64,000 nt of DNA, from the NCBI RefSeq assembly GCF_009696445.1, contig NZ_VULZ01000013.1, positions 1 to 64,000 of the forward strand. Direction: 5' to 3'. Within the stretch, counting starts at the first letter, position 1, and each line of letters begins with the position of its first letter. The stretch comes from Porcincola intestinalis. GTDB lineage: Bacteria > Bacillota > Clostridia > Lachnospirales > Lachnospiraceae. Below are positions 13,337-21,698 of this stretch, piece after piece. The translations under genes were made by a program, and so were the position numbers. The notes below the pieces were generated by a model. It did not search any database and was not told where the DNA came from. It saw only the letters and a list, made by a program, of their open reading frames with translations.

Positions 13337-14593
13337 ATGAAGGGTATAGCATACTTACAGACAAAACTGGATAAAAAGCGCACAAGGGTGCTGCTGAGAT
13401 ATCGGTACTATGAGCAGCTGGAAGGGTATCAGGATCTTGGAAGCCTGATCTCTGCAAGTAAAGCGCAGGAGTATAATTCTGTGCTTGGCTGGTGCGCTCA
13501 TGGCGTCGATTTCCTCGCGGACCGGCTGAATTTTACTGGGTTCGATAATGACGTGCTAAATATCATGGATCTGTATAAGCAGAACAATCCGGATATTATC
13601 TTTGATTCCGCGATACTAGGCGCGTTGATCGGGTCCTGTGATTTTATCTATATCTCCGCAGGGGAAGATGGACAGCCGCGCATGCAGGTGATTGATGGGG
13701 CAAATGCTACAGGAATTATTGATCCGATCACCAACATGCTGCAGGAAGGATATGCGGTTCTGGAACGTGATCCGGACACGGACCGAGTTTTAGTGGACGC
13801 CTATTTTGTTCCAGGAAGCACAACAGTTTATTGGCGGAGCACTCCGCAGCAGCCAGCGCATAGCCAGGTATTCGGAAATGTATCGCCCTATCCGCTTCTG
13901 GTCCCGATCATTTACAGGCCGGATGCTAAACGGGTATTCGGGCATTCCCGGATATCGCGGTCCTGCATGAATCTGATGAACAAAGCGCGTGCCGCAATAG
14001 CACGGTCGGACATCACGGCAGAGTATTACAGCTTCCCGCAGCGGTATGTTCTTGGACTGGCACAAGACACGGAATTTGATAAGACGAAAGCGTCGGTGTC
14101 CTCATTCCTGGATCTGCGCAAGGACGAAGACGGGCAGTATCCTCAGGTTGGGCAGTTCCCGCAGAATAGCATGCAGCCGTACATGGATCAGATTAAGACC
14201 TATGCGCAGGCGTTTGCCGGTGAGATGGGCATGACGGTTGATGACCTTGGTTTTGCTTCCAGTGCTCCGACATCTCCGGATGTAGTGCGATCCGCGCATG
14301 AATCGCTTAGCAAAACAGCCCGGAAAGCTCAGCGGACGTTCGGATCCGGTTTTCTGAATGCCGGATACCTGGCCAGAATCGTTGCGGATAACTATCCATA
14401 CCAGCGCCAGGCAATCGCGGAAACAATCCCGACATGGGAACCGGCGTTTGATATGTCTGCATCCCAGATTTCCGGCATTGGCGATGCCGCGGTGAAACTG
14501 AATCAGGCTGTTCCAGGCTACATCACCCCGGACAATCTGAAAAAGCTGACAGGTATGGACGGATCCGCGCAGAATGCCCAGACTGAGGTTTGA
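13337..14593 (+). CDS. Portal protein (SPP1 gp6-like)
   Basis: The 418-residue product follows the portal pattern: RVLLRYRYYEQLEGYQDLG near the N-terminus, LGWCAHGVDFLADRLNFTGF, a clip/stem region with YPLLVPIIYRPDAKRVFGHSRI, and the crown helix region KTARKAQRTFGSGFLNAGY. Twelve copies form the ring at the capsid vertex through which DNA passes. The SD is weak. The MuF protein gene follows after three bases. Confidence 0.9.
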   Translation: MKGIAYLQTKLDKKRTRVLLRYRYYEQLEGYQDLGSLISASKAQEYNSVLGWCAHGVDFLADRLNFTGFDNDVLNIMDLYKQNNPDIIFDSAILGALIGSCDFIYISAGEDGQPRMQVIDGANATGIIDPITNMLQEGYAVLERDPDTDRVLVDAYFVPGSTTVYWRSTPQQPAHSQVFGNVSPYPLLVPIIYRPDAKRVFGHSRISRSCMNLMNKARAAIARSDITAEYYSFPQRYVLGLAQDTEFDKTKASVSSFLDLRKDEDGQYPQVGQFPQNSMQPYMDQIKTYAQAFAGEMGMTVDDLGFASSAPTSPDVVRSAHESLSKTARKAQRTFGSGFLNAGYLARIVADNYPYQRQAIAETIPTWEPAFDMSASQISGIGDAAVKLNQAVPGYITPDNLKKLTGMDGSAQNAQTEV

Positions 14594-14596
14594 TAG

Positions 14597-15832
14597 ATGG
14601 CAAAAGCAATATTGGGAACTGTACAACAGGCTGCGTCAAAATATGCGGACACCCTGCAGGAGATAAAGGACGAATTATCGAAGAGATGCCAAACTGACAA
14701 AGAGATCAGTACTCTGCTTGCCAGAATTCAATCCGGATCCGGATCATACGAGGACGCTTCGGAAGCTTCAAGGCGAATTGGATCAGAGCTGTCAAGGATC
14801 TATACACAGAAGATGAGAGACGCCTATGACATCAATATGTCGGCGGATACTGGTGAAATTGACGAGATCCTCAGGCAGACATTAAAGCATGATTATGATA
14901 CGATCGCAGATCTTTCCAGAACGACACAGGAAAGTCTTAACAAGACCGCTGGAATCAATATGAAGGCAGTTGTGCCGGAGTACAATGTGAATCGTACTGA
15001 AGGCATTATCTCCCGTGTAGACGAGTTCTCACAACGCAATCTGGATGCCGCCATGAATGAGCTTGAAACAAACATGGAGAATTACTCGATGTCTGTTGTC
15101 GATGATTCGGTAAAGGCAAACGCAGAATATCAGTTTAAAGCCGGGATGGTCCCGAAGATCAAGCGTATCATGCATGGATTCAAACCGTGTAAATGGTGCC
15201 AGGCACTTGCCGGAACGTACGAATATCCTGATGTCCCGGACGACGTATACCGAAGGCATCAAAATTGCTATTGCACTGTCACTTATACGCCTGCAGGTTC
15301 TAAGAAGTCGCAGGACGTATGGAGTAAGAAGTGGGGAAAAGAACAAGACTTTGAAATAGAACAAAGGATAAAAGCCTATTCAAATCAACGATCTACAGTA
15401 TTATCTGGCGGAAAACAATATCACCCTATGGATCCGAGTAATCCGCGGGATGTTAGTGCGGCAAGGGAATATAGAAAAATCAGTCGGAATAACGATATCG
15501 CACGAATAGCAGATAGCAGCGGGTTTTCAAGAGAAGATATCATACAGATAAAACGTCATATTTTTTATGATAAACACAAAAAATATGATGGTGAGTACGG
15601 ACTATTAGTACCTGATTATGATATGGCCGTTGCGTGGAAACGATTGGCAAATGGAAAACCCGAAGAACGTGATATCGTACTACTGCATCATGAGTTGCTT
15701 GAAAGTAAGCTTGAAAAAGAATACAATTTAACTATAGCAGAAGCGCATGCGACGGCTACAAAAAAATACGATTGGGCATCAAGACTGATTAGCGATCTTG
15801 GTGAGAAGGGTGAGCCAGATGGTTTATTGTGA
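14597..15832 (+). CDS. MuF-type minor head protein with toxin-like C-terminal domain
   Basis: Residues 1-235 form a MuF-like head-morphogenesis region with a cysteine signature, C198/C201 (PCKWCQALAG) and C224/C226 (HQNCYCTVTY). Residues from about 265 to 411 are unrelated to head assembly. They read FSREDIIQIKRHIFYDKH...VPDYDMAVAWKRL...DIVLLHHELLES...EAHATATKKYDW, a pattern I associate with C-terminal domains of polymorphic toxins, with candidate metal ligands H365, E366, E369 and H384. DNA of this part is visibly richer in A+T. A small overlapping gene follows, as expected for an immunity gene. Toxin activity is inference. Confidence 0.7.
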   Translation: MAKAILGTVQQAASKYADTLQEIKDELSKRCQTDKEISTLLARIQSGSGSYEDASEASRRIGSELSRIYTQKMRDAYDINMSADTGEIDEILRQTLKHDYDTIADLSRTTQESLNKTAGINMKAVVPEYNVNRTEGIISRVDEFSQRNLDAAMNELETNMENYSMSVVDDSVKANAEYQFKAGMVPKIKRIMHGFKPCKWCQALAGTYEYPDVPDDVYRRHQNCYCTVTYTPAGSKKSQDVWSKKWGKEQDFEIEQRIKAYSNQRSTVLSGGKQYHPMDPSNPRDVSAAREYRKISRNNDIARIADSSGFSREDIIQIKRHIFYDKHKKYDGEYGLLVPDYDMAVAWKRLANGKPEERDIVLLHHELLESKLEKEYNLTIAEAHATATKKYDWASRLISDLGEKGEPDGLL

Positions 15833-16055
15833 TTATATTGATCATTCGGATATCTCAGTAAAATATGCGTTTGGACAAACAATAGATGACATTACTGGTA
15901 CGCTTGAATATGATTTTGCTAATGGAACAATAAATATTATAAATCAGCCTAAAAAGTATAAGGTTTTAACAAGGCAAATCGAAAGTCTGTTTAGCAAATA
16001 TCGGAATGATTTTGCTAATGGAACATATAGAAGAAAAATAGCATATGAAGCTTGA
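15819..16055 (+). CDS. Candidate immunity protein for the MuF toxin domain
   Basis: The 78-residue product (MVYCDYIDHSDISVKYAFGQ...) starts inside the last 14 bases of the toxin-like gene, with GAAGGG eight bases upstream, and is equally A+T-rich. It contains the hexapeptide DFANGT twice, encoded by an identical 20-bp sequence. I recognise no family. Overlap with the toxin-like gene, small size and shared composition support a cognate immunity role, untested. Confidence 0.6.
   Translation: MVYCDYIDHSDISVKYAFGQTIDDITGTLEYDFANGTINIINQPKKYKVLTRQIESLFSKYRNDFANGTYRRKIAYEA
15910..16025 (+). repeat. 20-bp direct repeat inside the candidate immunity gene
   Basis: ATGATTTTGCTAATGGAACA occurs at 15910-15929 and 16006-16025, 96 bases apart and in the same frame, each time encoding DFANGT. 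Exact nucleotide identity suggests recent duplication or gene conversion rather than selection on the peptide only. Confidence 0.85.
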
Positions 16056-16098
16056 AGCGCCGTTTTGCAGATGGCGCTTTTTTCATGGGAGATGCAGC

Positions 16099-16458
16099 AT
16101 GGCAAAAGATGATTACAATGTTGTAGTATTCAAAATTCTGACGTATTTGTATGCCTGCCTGAAAAGAACAACTTTGTTTGACGAAAAAGTATTTAAGCAG
16201 ATAATTGATAAACAGAGCATTCCGGATGAATATCTGACAGATATCTTACGCATGATGACGGAAGAAGACCTGATAACAGGTCTGGTATTTGCCAAACCGT
16301 GGGGCAATACATATTTTTTAGCAAATGAATATGGAGATATGAAAATCACTTCTTATGGAATTTACTATCTGAGTGAAGACAGTACGATGTCAAAAGTGAG
16401 GGATGTTTTAAAAGATAATACTGGGTTGATTGGCGAGCTGATCAAGATGGTGCTGTAA
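16099..16458 (+). CDS. YjcQ-family phage protein
   Basis: The 119-residue product begins MAKDDYNVVVFKILTYLYAC and matches the YjcQ pattern, a winged-helix-like domain (LKRTTLFDEKVFKQI...YLTDILRMMTEEDLITGL) followed by an ITSYGIYYLSEDSTM wing and tail. ATG 16099 is chosen because homologous proteins start at MAKDDY. YjcQ proteins are common in Firmicutes phages with no known function. It is closed by a terminator. Confidence 0.85.
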   Translation: MAKDDYNVVVFKILTYLYACLKRTTLFDEKVFKQIIDKQSIPDEYLTDILRMMTEEDLITGLVFAKPWGNTYFLANEYGDMKITSYGIYYLSEDSTMSKVRDVLKDNTGLIGELIKMVL

Positions 16459-16488
16459 GTAAAAATAATAAATGGCAATGGTAACAAC

Positions 16489-16514
16489 GGCGATCAGAAA
16501 TGACCGCCTTTTTT
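16489..16514 (+). terminator. Terminator after the YjcQ-like gene
   Basis: GGCGATCA and TGACCGCC pair around GAAA and are followed by six T. It ends the portal-MuF-immunity-YjcQ transcript just before the large terminase gene, so TerL must have its own promoter or rely on read-through. Confidence 0.85.
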
Positions 16515-16569
16515 GATGGAGAAAATCAGCATGAGAGAGATCAGAGCACCGGTAAGGAGGTGGGATTGA

Positions 16570-17994
16570 GTGGGAGAACGGCAAGGCCGACAGACGCCCA
16601 CGAAATCCTATGTACTACCCTATAGCAGAACCAAGGGGAAAGAGGCAATAGAACTATATAACAGCGCAAAATCAGACGTAAAAGCAATGCCCTGGCAGGA
16701 GCTTCTCGCGTATGACATCCTGGCTGTAAACAATGACGACAGCTGGGTGCATATGAAATATGGCTATGCTGTCAGTCGGCGGAACGGTAAGTCTGAGATC
16801 GGTGTGATCCGCTGCCTGTATGGGGTAAAGCATGATGAACACATCCTGTACACGGCTCATCGATCTGATACGGCCCGGGCAATCTGGGAGCGTGTCTGTG
16901 ATTTTGCGCTGTCACTTGGATTCAAGTTCAAGACCTACTCTTCTTTCGGACGTGAGGGGATCGAATGGGGCGATCCGGACGCATCGGAAGACGAGAAAAA
17001 GCTGAAGCATTTTAAAATCGACTTCCGGACAAGAAATTCAGCTGGTGCCGGTCTCGGATCCGGATATGACTGTCTGATCATCGACGAGGCTCAGGAGTAC
17101 ACAACAGAGCAGGAATCATCTCTGAAGTACGTTGTTTCCGCAGCAAAGAATCCGCAGACGTTGTACTTCGGCACACCGCCGACAATGGTATCCAGGGGAA
17201 ATACATTTCCTCAAATGCGGAAGAGAATCCTATCCGGGGAAATGCCGGACTCCGGATGGTCTGAATGGTCCGTCGATGCTATGCATGATCCGCAGGACGT
17301 TGATGCCTGGTATGAGACGAACCCATCCCTCGGAACCCAGCTGCAGGAGCGCGTGATCAGGTCGGAAATCACAGCGGATGAAGTCGATTTTAACGTCCAG
17401 CGTTTAGGACTGTGGCTGTCCTATAACCAGAACGCATGCATTAAGCCTGCTGAATGGAATATAGGCGCTGTAAGCGCGGTACCGGCTCTGCATGGAAAAC
17501 TGTTTGCTGCCGTAAAATACGGGCATGACAATTTGAATGCGGCATTGTGTATAGCAGTAAAGACCAGGTCAGATACTGTGTTTACCGAAATGATTGACTG
17601 CAGACCGGTGAAGGCAGGCAATGAATGGATCCTTCATTTCCTGAAGAATGCAGATATTCAGAAGGCTGTTGTTGACGGGAACGGATCCAAGACATTGATA
17701 GAGCAATGCGGGACTGTGGGATTCCGGAAAATCACGGTTCCAAAGGTCGCGGAAATTATGCAGGCAAACAGTGATTTTGAGCAGGCTGTTTTTTCTGGAA
17801 AGCTGCAGCATATGGAGCAGCCTTCGCTGGATGAGCTGGTGACAAACTGCGAGCATCGGGCCATCGGATCGAATGGAGGATTCGGCTACCGGACACTGGC
17901 CAGCGGAAGAGACGTGGCACTGATTGAATCAAATGCCCTTGCCTTTTGGCTGTGCGAAACGAACAAACCTGCAAAGCAGGTAGTTAATTACTAA
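16570..17994 (+). CDS. terL: Terminase large subunit
   Basis: The 474-residue product starts with GTG after AAGGAGG. The N-terminal ATPase domain shows a Walker A variant at 69-75 (SRRNGKS) and Walker B at 168-173 (CLIIDE), and is followed by the RNase H-like nuclease domain. It drives DNA into the prohead and cuts concatemers. It lies after the MuF block rather than before the portal, and no small terminase gene was recognised beside it. Confidence 0.92.
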   Translation: MGERQGRQTPTKSYVLPYSRTKGKEAIELYNSAKSDVKAMPWQELLAYDILAVNNDDSWVHMKYGYAVSRRNGKSEIGVIRCLYGVKHDEHILYTAHRSDTARAIWERVCDFALSLGFKFKTYSSFGREGIEWGDPDASEDEKKLKHFKIDFRTRNSAGAGLGSGYDCLIIDEAQEYTTEQESSLKYVVSAAKNPQTLYFGTPPTMVSRGNTFPQMRKRILSGEMPDSGWSEWSVDAMHDPQDVDAWYETNPSLGTQLQERVIRSEITADEVDFNVQRLGLWLSYNQNACIKPAEWNIGAVSAVPALHGKLFAAVKYGHDNLNAALCIAVKTRSDTVFTEMIDCRPVKAGNEWILHFLKNADIQKAVVDGNGSKTLIEQCGTVGFRKITVPKVAEIMQANSDFEQAVFSGKLQHMEQPSLDELVTNCEHRAIGSNGGFGYRTLASGRDVALIESNALAFWLCETNKPAKQVVNY

Positions 17995-18033
17995 ATTTAC
18001 CGGTACACACGGGAAAATGTGGGAGGAAAAACA

Positions 18034-18516
18034 ATGGCAGAGTTTACACCAATTACAACACAGGAACAGCTTGACAGCATCATCGGAGACAGACTGAAAC
18101 GTGGGAAGGCAACCACGATCAAGGAACTGCAGGAAGCTGGATGGATGTCCAAGGATGACATAGCCAAGGTAAAAGCCGGTTATGAAAAACAGCTTGCGGA
18201 CATGTCAGCAGCTGCAGATGAGCAGACAAAAAAGTTTGCCAAATATGAAAAAGATCTGGCTGACCGTGATGCAAAAATAAAAAGTTACGAGACCGCTTCG
18301 GTAAAAGCGAGAATAGCGCACGAGGAAGGATTGTCCTACGACGCAATACAGTTTCTTCAGGGCGACGATGAGGAGAGCATTAAGACGTCCGCAGAATCGC
18401 TCAAAACACTCATGGGGTCTGCAAAACCGAATCCAGCACCGCTGGCAAATCCTGACAGGACTTCCGGGGCGAATGCGGATTATAAGACCCTGCTTCACAA
18501 TTTGAGAGGAGAATAA
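18034..18516 (+). CDS. Capsid scaffold protein
   Basis: The 160-residue product begins MAEFTPITTQEQLDSIIGDR. It is highly charged and helical with a central coiled coil (KVKAGYEKQLADMSAAADEQ onward) and a flexible C-terminus, the DUF4355-like scaffold pattern. It sits two bases before the capsid gene, its usual place. ATG 18034 has GGGAGG upstream; the GTG at 18019 is less likely. Confidence 0.88.
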   Translation: MAEFTPITTQEQLDSIIGDRLKRGKATTIKELQEAGWMSKDDIAKVKAGYEKQLADMSAAADEQTKKFAKYEKDLADRDAKIKSYETASVKARIAHEEGLSYDAIQFLQGDDEESIKTSAESLKTLMGSAKPNPAPLANPDRTSGANADYKTLLHNLRGE

Positions 18517-18518
18517 GA

Positions 18519-19400
18519 ATGGCAACAACTATCACAAAAGCAACGCTTGATCCCAAGATGGTATCTGAGATGTTCACAAAGGTGAACGGACATTCCGCGC
18601 TGGCAAAGCTCTCTGCACAGAAGCCGATCGCCTTTAACGGAAACGAAGTGATGACCTTCTCCCTTGACGGGGAGGCGGCGATTGTCGGTGAGGGCGAGAA
18701 CAAGCCGGCAGGATCCGCTGTTGTGGCGCCGGTTACGATCACGCCGATCAAATTCGTATACCAGCACAGGGTGTCCGATGAATTTGTACGTGCATCTGAC
18801 GAGAATGCGATTCCTTACCTTCAGGCGTTCACTGAGGGGTTTGCCGCAAAGATCGCCAGAGGTCTTGATATCGCTGCTCTGCACGGACTGAACCCGGCAA
18901 CTGCTACAACGGCAACATCTGTGTCTGGAAAGTCGTTCGACACGCTGGTTACACAGACCGTTACCTATTCGGCAGCAGCTGCAGATGACAACATTGATGA
19001 TGCTGTCGCGGCGATCCAGGCCGAGGATGGGGTAATCAATGGCATTGCTATGAGTACAGACTTTGCGGCAGCGCTGTCCAAGATCAAGGCAAACAATGTT
19101 TCCCAGTACCCGGAGTTCCGTTTCGGAGCAAATCCGGCAACCTTCTCCGGAATCCCGTCTGACGTAAACACGACAATTGCGTTCGGTTCTTCCAAGGACA
19201 AAGCGATTGTCGGCGACTTCGTAAACGCATTCAGATGGGGCTATGCAGCAAGCATCCCGCTTGAGGTTATCCAGTATGGTGATCCGGATGGACTGGGCGA
19301 CCTGAAACGGATGAACCAGGTTGTTCTCAGGTCAGAAGCCTACATTGGATGGGGCATCCTGGATGCGTCCAGCTTCTGCCGCATTGTGGCGGGATCATGA
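18519..19400 (+). CDS. HK97-fold major capsid protein
   Basis: The 293-residue product shows the HK97-fold layout: an N-terminal arm, an E-loop region around GEAAIVGEGENKPAGSAVV, then VAPVTITPIKFVYQHRVSDEF, the P domain, and a C-terminal VLRSEAYIGWGILDASSFCRI strand. It builds the icosahedral shell around the preceding scaffold. The stop overlaps the next start in ATGA. Confidence 0.92.
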   Translation: MATTITKATLDPKMVSEMFTKVNGHSALAKLSAQKPIAFNGNEVMTFSLDGEAAIVGEGENKPAGSAVVAPVTITPIKFVYQHRVSDEFVRASDENAIPYLQAFTEGFAAKIARGLDIAALHGLNPATATTATSVSGKSFDTLVTQTVTYSAAAADDNIDDAVAAIQAEDGVINGIAMSTDFAAALSKIKANNVSQYPEFRFGANPATFSGIPSDVNTTIAFGSSKDKAIVGDFVNAFRWGYAASIPLEVIQYGDPDGLGDLKRMNQVVLRSEAYIGWGILDASSFCRIVAGS

Positions 19401-19546
19401 TCTACCGGAACACAAAAACAGGCACTGTGATCCATATCTCAGGTGAGCTGAAGGGCGGTAACTGGGAGGAGGTGAGGCCGGTGGAAAAGCCACCGGCCAA
19501 AAAGCCTGTAAAAAGGTCCGTGAAAAAGCCTGTGAAGAGGGATTAA
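19397..19546 (+). CDS. Small Lys/Pro-rich head-region protein
   Basis: The 49-residue product has a short beta-like N-terminus (MIYRNTKTGTVIHISGELKG) and a tail built of KKPVKR repeats. It is translationally coupled to the capsid gene by an ATGA overlap. The basic tail could bind DNA or the shell. No family recognised. Confidence 0.65.
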   Translation: MIYRNTKTGTVIHISGELKGGNWEEVRPVEKPPAKKPVKRSVKKPVKRD

Positions 19547-19549
19547 GCA

Positions 19550-19954
19550 ATGGAAAGTTTTGCGACAGTTGAAAATCTGGCAGCCTACACTGGAAAAGTA
19601 TATACGGAAGACGAGAAAGGCAGGATCACCGGGCTGCTCGAGGATGCGTCCAGCTATATCCGGGCAAAGGCGATCGTATCGGGGAAAGACATCGACGCAA
19701 TGATCAGTGAAAACCCGGGGCTTTCTTCTATCGCGAAGATGGTCAGCATTAACATGGTTGTCCGTGTCTTGGAATCATCTACGGAAAGCATGCTGCTCTC
19801 CCAGGAATCGCAGACAGCCGGGAGCTATACATGGTCAGGCACCTATGCGAATCCAGGCGCAAAACTTTATCTGTCCAATGCGGAATTAAGGGATCTAGGA
19901 CTGCTGAAGCAGAAGGCCGGGTTCACAGAAATGTATGGTGATAGCAATGATTAA
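19550..19954 (+). CDS. Head-tail connector, gp15/gp19-like adaptor
   Basis: The 134-residue helical protein (ATVENLAAYTGKVYTEDEKGRITGLLEDASSYIRAKA...) matches the Gp19/Gp15/Gp42 adaptor family that forms the ring below the portal. GGATTAAGC lies upstream. It overlaps the next gene by eight bases. Confidence 0.85.
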   Translation: MESFATVENLAAYTGKVYTEDEKGRITGLLEDASSYIRAKAIVSGKDIDAMISENPGLSSIAKMVSINMVVRVLESSTESMLLSQESQTAGSYTWSGTYANPGAKLYLSNAELRDLGLLKQKAGFTEMYGDSND

Positions 19955-20279
19955 GGGACAGACCGTTATTCTGTATGATAAGCAGCAGACCGGGACGGAT
20001 CCGATTGGGAACCCGGTTTACAGCGAAACAGCAGAAGAGATTGCAGATGTGCTTGTGGTTCCGGTTTCGTCTGAAGAATCCATACAAGACACGAATCTTT
20101 ATGGAGTAAGTACGGTTTATTGGCTTTTCATTCCGAAGGGTGACGCGCATGAATGGCGTCACAAAAGGGTTTCGTTCTTCAACGCCAACTGGCAGACCGT
20201 AGGGGAACCCATTCAGTACATAGAGGAAAATGTCCCGCTTCGCTGGAATAAGAAAGTCAGGGTGGCGCACTATGAGTAA
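19947..20279 (+). CDS. Head closure protein (stopper)
   Basis: The 110-residue beta-rich product (GQTVILYDKQQTGTDPIGNPVYSETAEEIADVLV...) has the pattern of head-closure/stopper proteins of siphoviruses. ATG 19947 overlaps the adaptor stop. It would seal the portal after packaging and dock the tail. Call rests on position and pattern. Confidence 0.7.
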   Translation: MIKGQTVILYDKQQTGTDPIGNPVYSETAEEIADVLVVPVSSEESIQDTNLYGVSTVYWLFIPKGDAHEWRHKRVSFFNANWQTVGEPIQYIEENVPLRWNKKVRVAHYE

Positions 20280-20502
20280 GCTGGACGTCGTAATTAACAA
20301 ATCCGCGGTCGGGGAACTGCTGCAGTCAGCAGAAATGGCAAACGCTATAAGACCGTATGCGGAGGCTATAGCAAACAGCGCGCCGCATTGTACGGTAGAC
20401 GAAACGGTACTCCGCACCCGTGTGCGTGTGGGCGTTGTCCAGAAGATGACGCATGATGACATGGAGAACCACACATTACTAAAGGCGGTGCATTTCCAAT
20501 GA
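20272..20502 (+). CDS. Minor capsid / gp10-like connector protein
   Basis: The 76-residue product begins MSKLDVVINKSAVGELLQSA and continues with AEAIANSAPHCTVDETVLRTRVRVGVV, resembling short HK97 gp10-like neck proteins. It overlaps both neighbours, showing tight coupling. It is shorter than the usual family length of about 110-150. Confidence 0.65.
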   Translation: MSKLDVVINKSAVGELLQSAEMANAIRPYAEAIANSAPHCTVDETVLRTRVRVGVVQKMTHDDMENHTLLKAVHFQ

Positions 20503-20846
20503 TGATCGAGGAAAAGCTTTACAGATTTCTCAAAACAAAGCTGGACGGAGTTACTGTCTGCTTGGAGCGCCCGGAAGCAAAACCGGAGTATTACGTCCTG
20601 ATCGAACGGACGGGCGGAACGGAGATCAATTATATATCGAGCGCAACAGTAGATATCATTTCAAAGGCACCGACGCTTTACAAAGCGATGGAACTTGATG
20701 AGAAAGTAAGGCACGTCATGAGAGATTTTGTAAGCGTTGATAATGTATCGTCATGCACACCTAATGCCACAGGAAATTGGACAGACACAGTAACGCATGA
20801 ATACAGATACCATTCGACATTTATTATTAGATTTATGGAGGACTAA
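20499..20846 (+). CDS. Tail completion / tail terminator protein
   Basis: The 115-residue product (EEKLYRFLKTKLDGVTVCLERPEAKPEYYVLIERTGG...) matches the layout of tail terminator proteins that cap the tail tube and join it to the head. It starts in an ATGA overlap with the preceding gene and lies three bases before the major tail gene. Confidence 0.75.
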   Translation: MMIEEKLYRFLKTKLDGVTVCLERPEAKPEYYVLIERTGGTEINYISSATVDIISKAPTLYKAMELDEKVRHVMRDFVSVDNVSSCTPNATGNWTDTVTHEYRYHSTFIIRFMED

Positions 20847-20849
20847 AAA

Positions 20850-21410
20850 ATGGCTAATACAGCTAGTAATGTAACAACAGGGAAGCCAAAGGTTGGCGGT
20901 GCAATATACTGGGCACCCGCTGGAACCACGCTTCCCACAGATGCGGTAACGGCACTCGACAAGGCGTTTGTTTCGCTTGGCTACTGCTCCGACGATGGCG
21001 TATCGAACAGCTCCGCGCCTGACACGGACACCGTTAAAGCCTGGGGCGGCGATCCAGTTATGACCACGAACAACGGCCGGCCGGACACGTTCCAGTTTAC
21101 GCTGATTGAGTCCAAGAATGTGGACGTGCTGAAACGCGTATACAATTCCGGGAATGTATCCGGGGATCTGGAGACGGGCGTGACCGTGAAGGTAAACGGG
21201 GAGGATCCGGAAGAGGGCATCTGGGTGATTGACACGATTCTTCGTGGAAATGTGTTGAAACGGATGGTGATTCCAAACGGATCCGTTACTGATCTGGGGG
21301 ACATCACCTATGCGGACGGTGATCCGGTAGGCTATGAGGTAACCGTTACAGGAGCACCGGACGCGAGTGGAAACACCCATTATGAGTACATGAAGAAAGC
21401 AACCGAATAA
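20850..21410 (+). CDS. Major tail tube protein
   Basis: The 186-residue beta-rich product (KPKVGGAIYWAPAGTTLPTD...GYCSDDGVSN...) has the typical major-tail pattern: a start with a summary of metadata-like AGTTLPTDA, then NGRPDTFQFTLIESKNVDVLKRVY. Hexamers stack to form the tube. It precedes the tail chaperone gene as in most siphoviruses. Confidence 0.9.
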   Translation: MANTASNVTTGKPKVGGAIYWAPAGTTLPTDAVTALDKAFVSLGYCSDDGVSNSSAPDTDTVKAWGGDPVMTTNNGRPDTFQFTLIESKNVDVLKRVYNSGNVSGDLETGVTVKVNGEDPEEGIWVIDTILRGNVLKRMVIPNGSVTDLGDITYADGDPVGYEVTVTGAPDASGNTHYEYMKKATE

Positions 21411-21425
21411 AGGAGATAGCAGACA

Positions 21426-21698
21426 ATGGCAGAAAAGCGGTTTACAGGAGTAACAAAATCCGGGTTCGAATTCAGTATTTCGGAATCCGCACTGGATGAT
21501 ATGGAGCTTGTGGATCTCCTGGCTGAATCAGATGATAACTTTCTGGTTTTCCCGAAAGTTCTTGAACGGCTGCTTGGAAAGGAGCAGAAGAAGAGATTTT
21601 ACGATCATGTCAGGAGCGCTTCCGGAAGCGTACCGATCGAGGCTGTTACGCAGGAAATGCAGGAGATCTTCGCCTTGTGTAACGCAAAAAACTCCTGA
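21426..21698 (+). CDS. Tail assembly chaperone gpG-like
   Basis: The 90-residue product ends just after a slippery heptamer. It is mainly acidic and helical (DDMELVDLLAESDDNFLVFPKVLERLLG) and serves as the short form of the tail assembly chaperone that coats the tape measure protein before tube polymerisation. Confidence 0.85.
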   Translation: MAEKRFTGVTKSGFEFSISESALDDMELVDLLAESDDNFLVFPKVLERLLGKEQKKRFYDHVRSASGSVPIEAVTQEMQEIFALCNAKNS

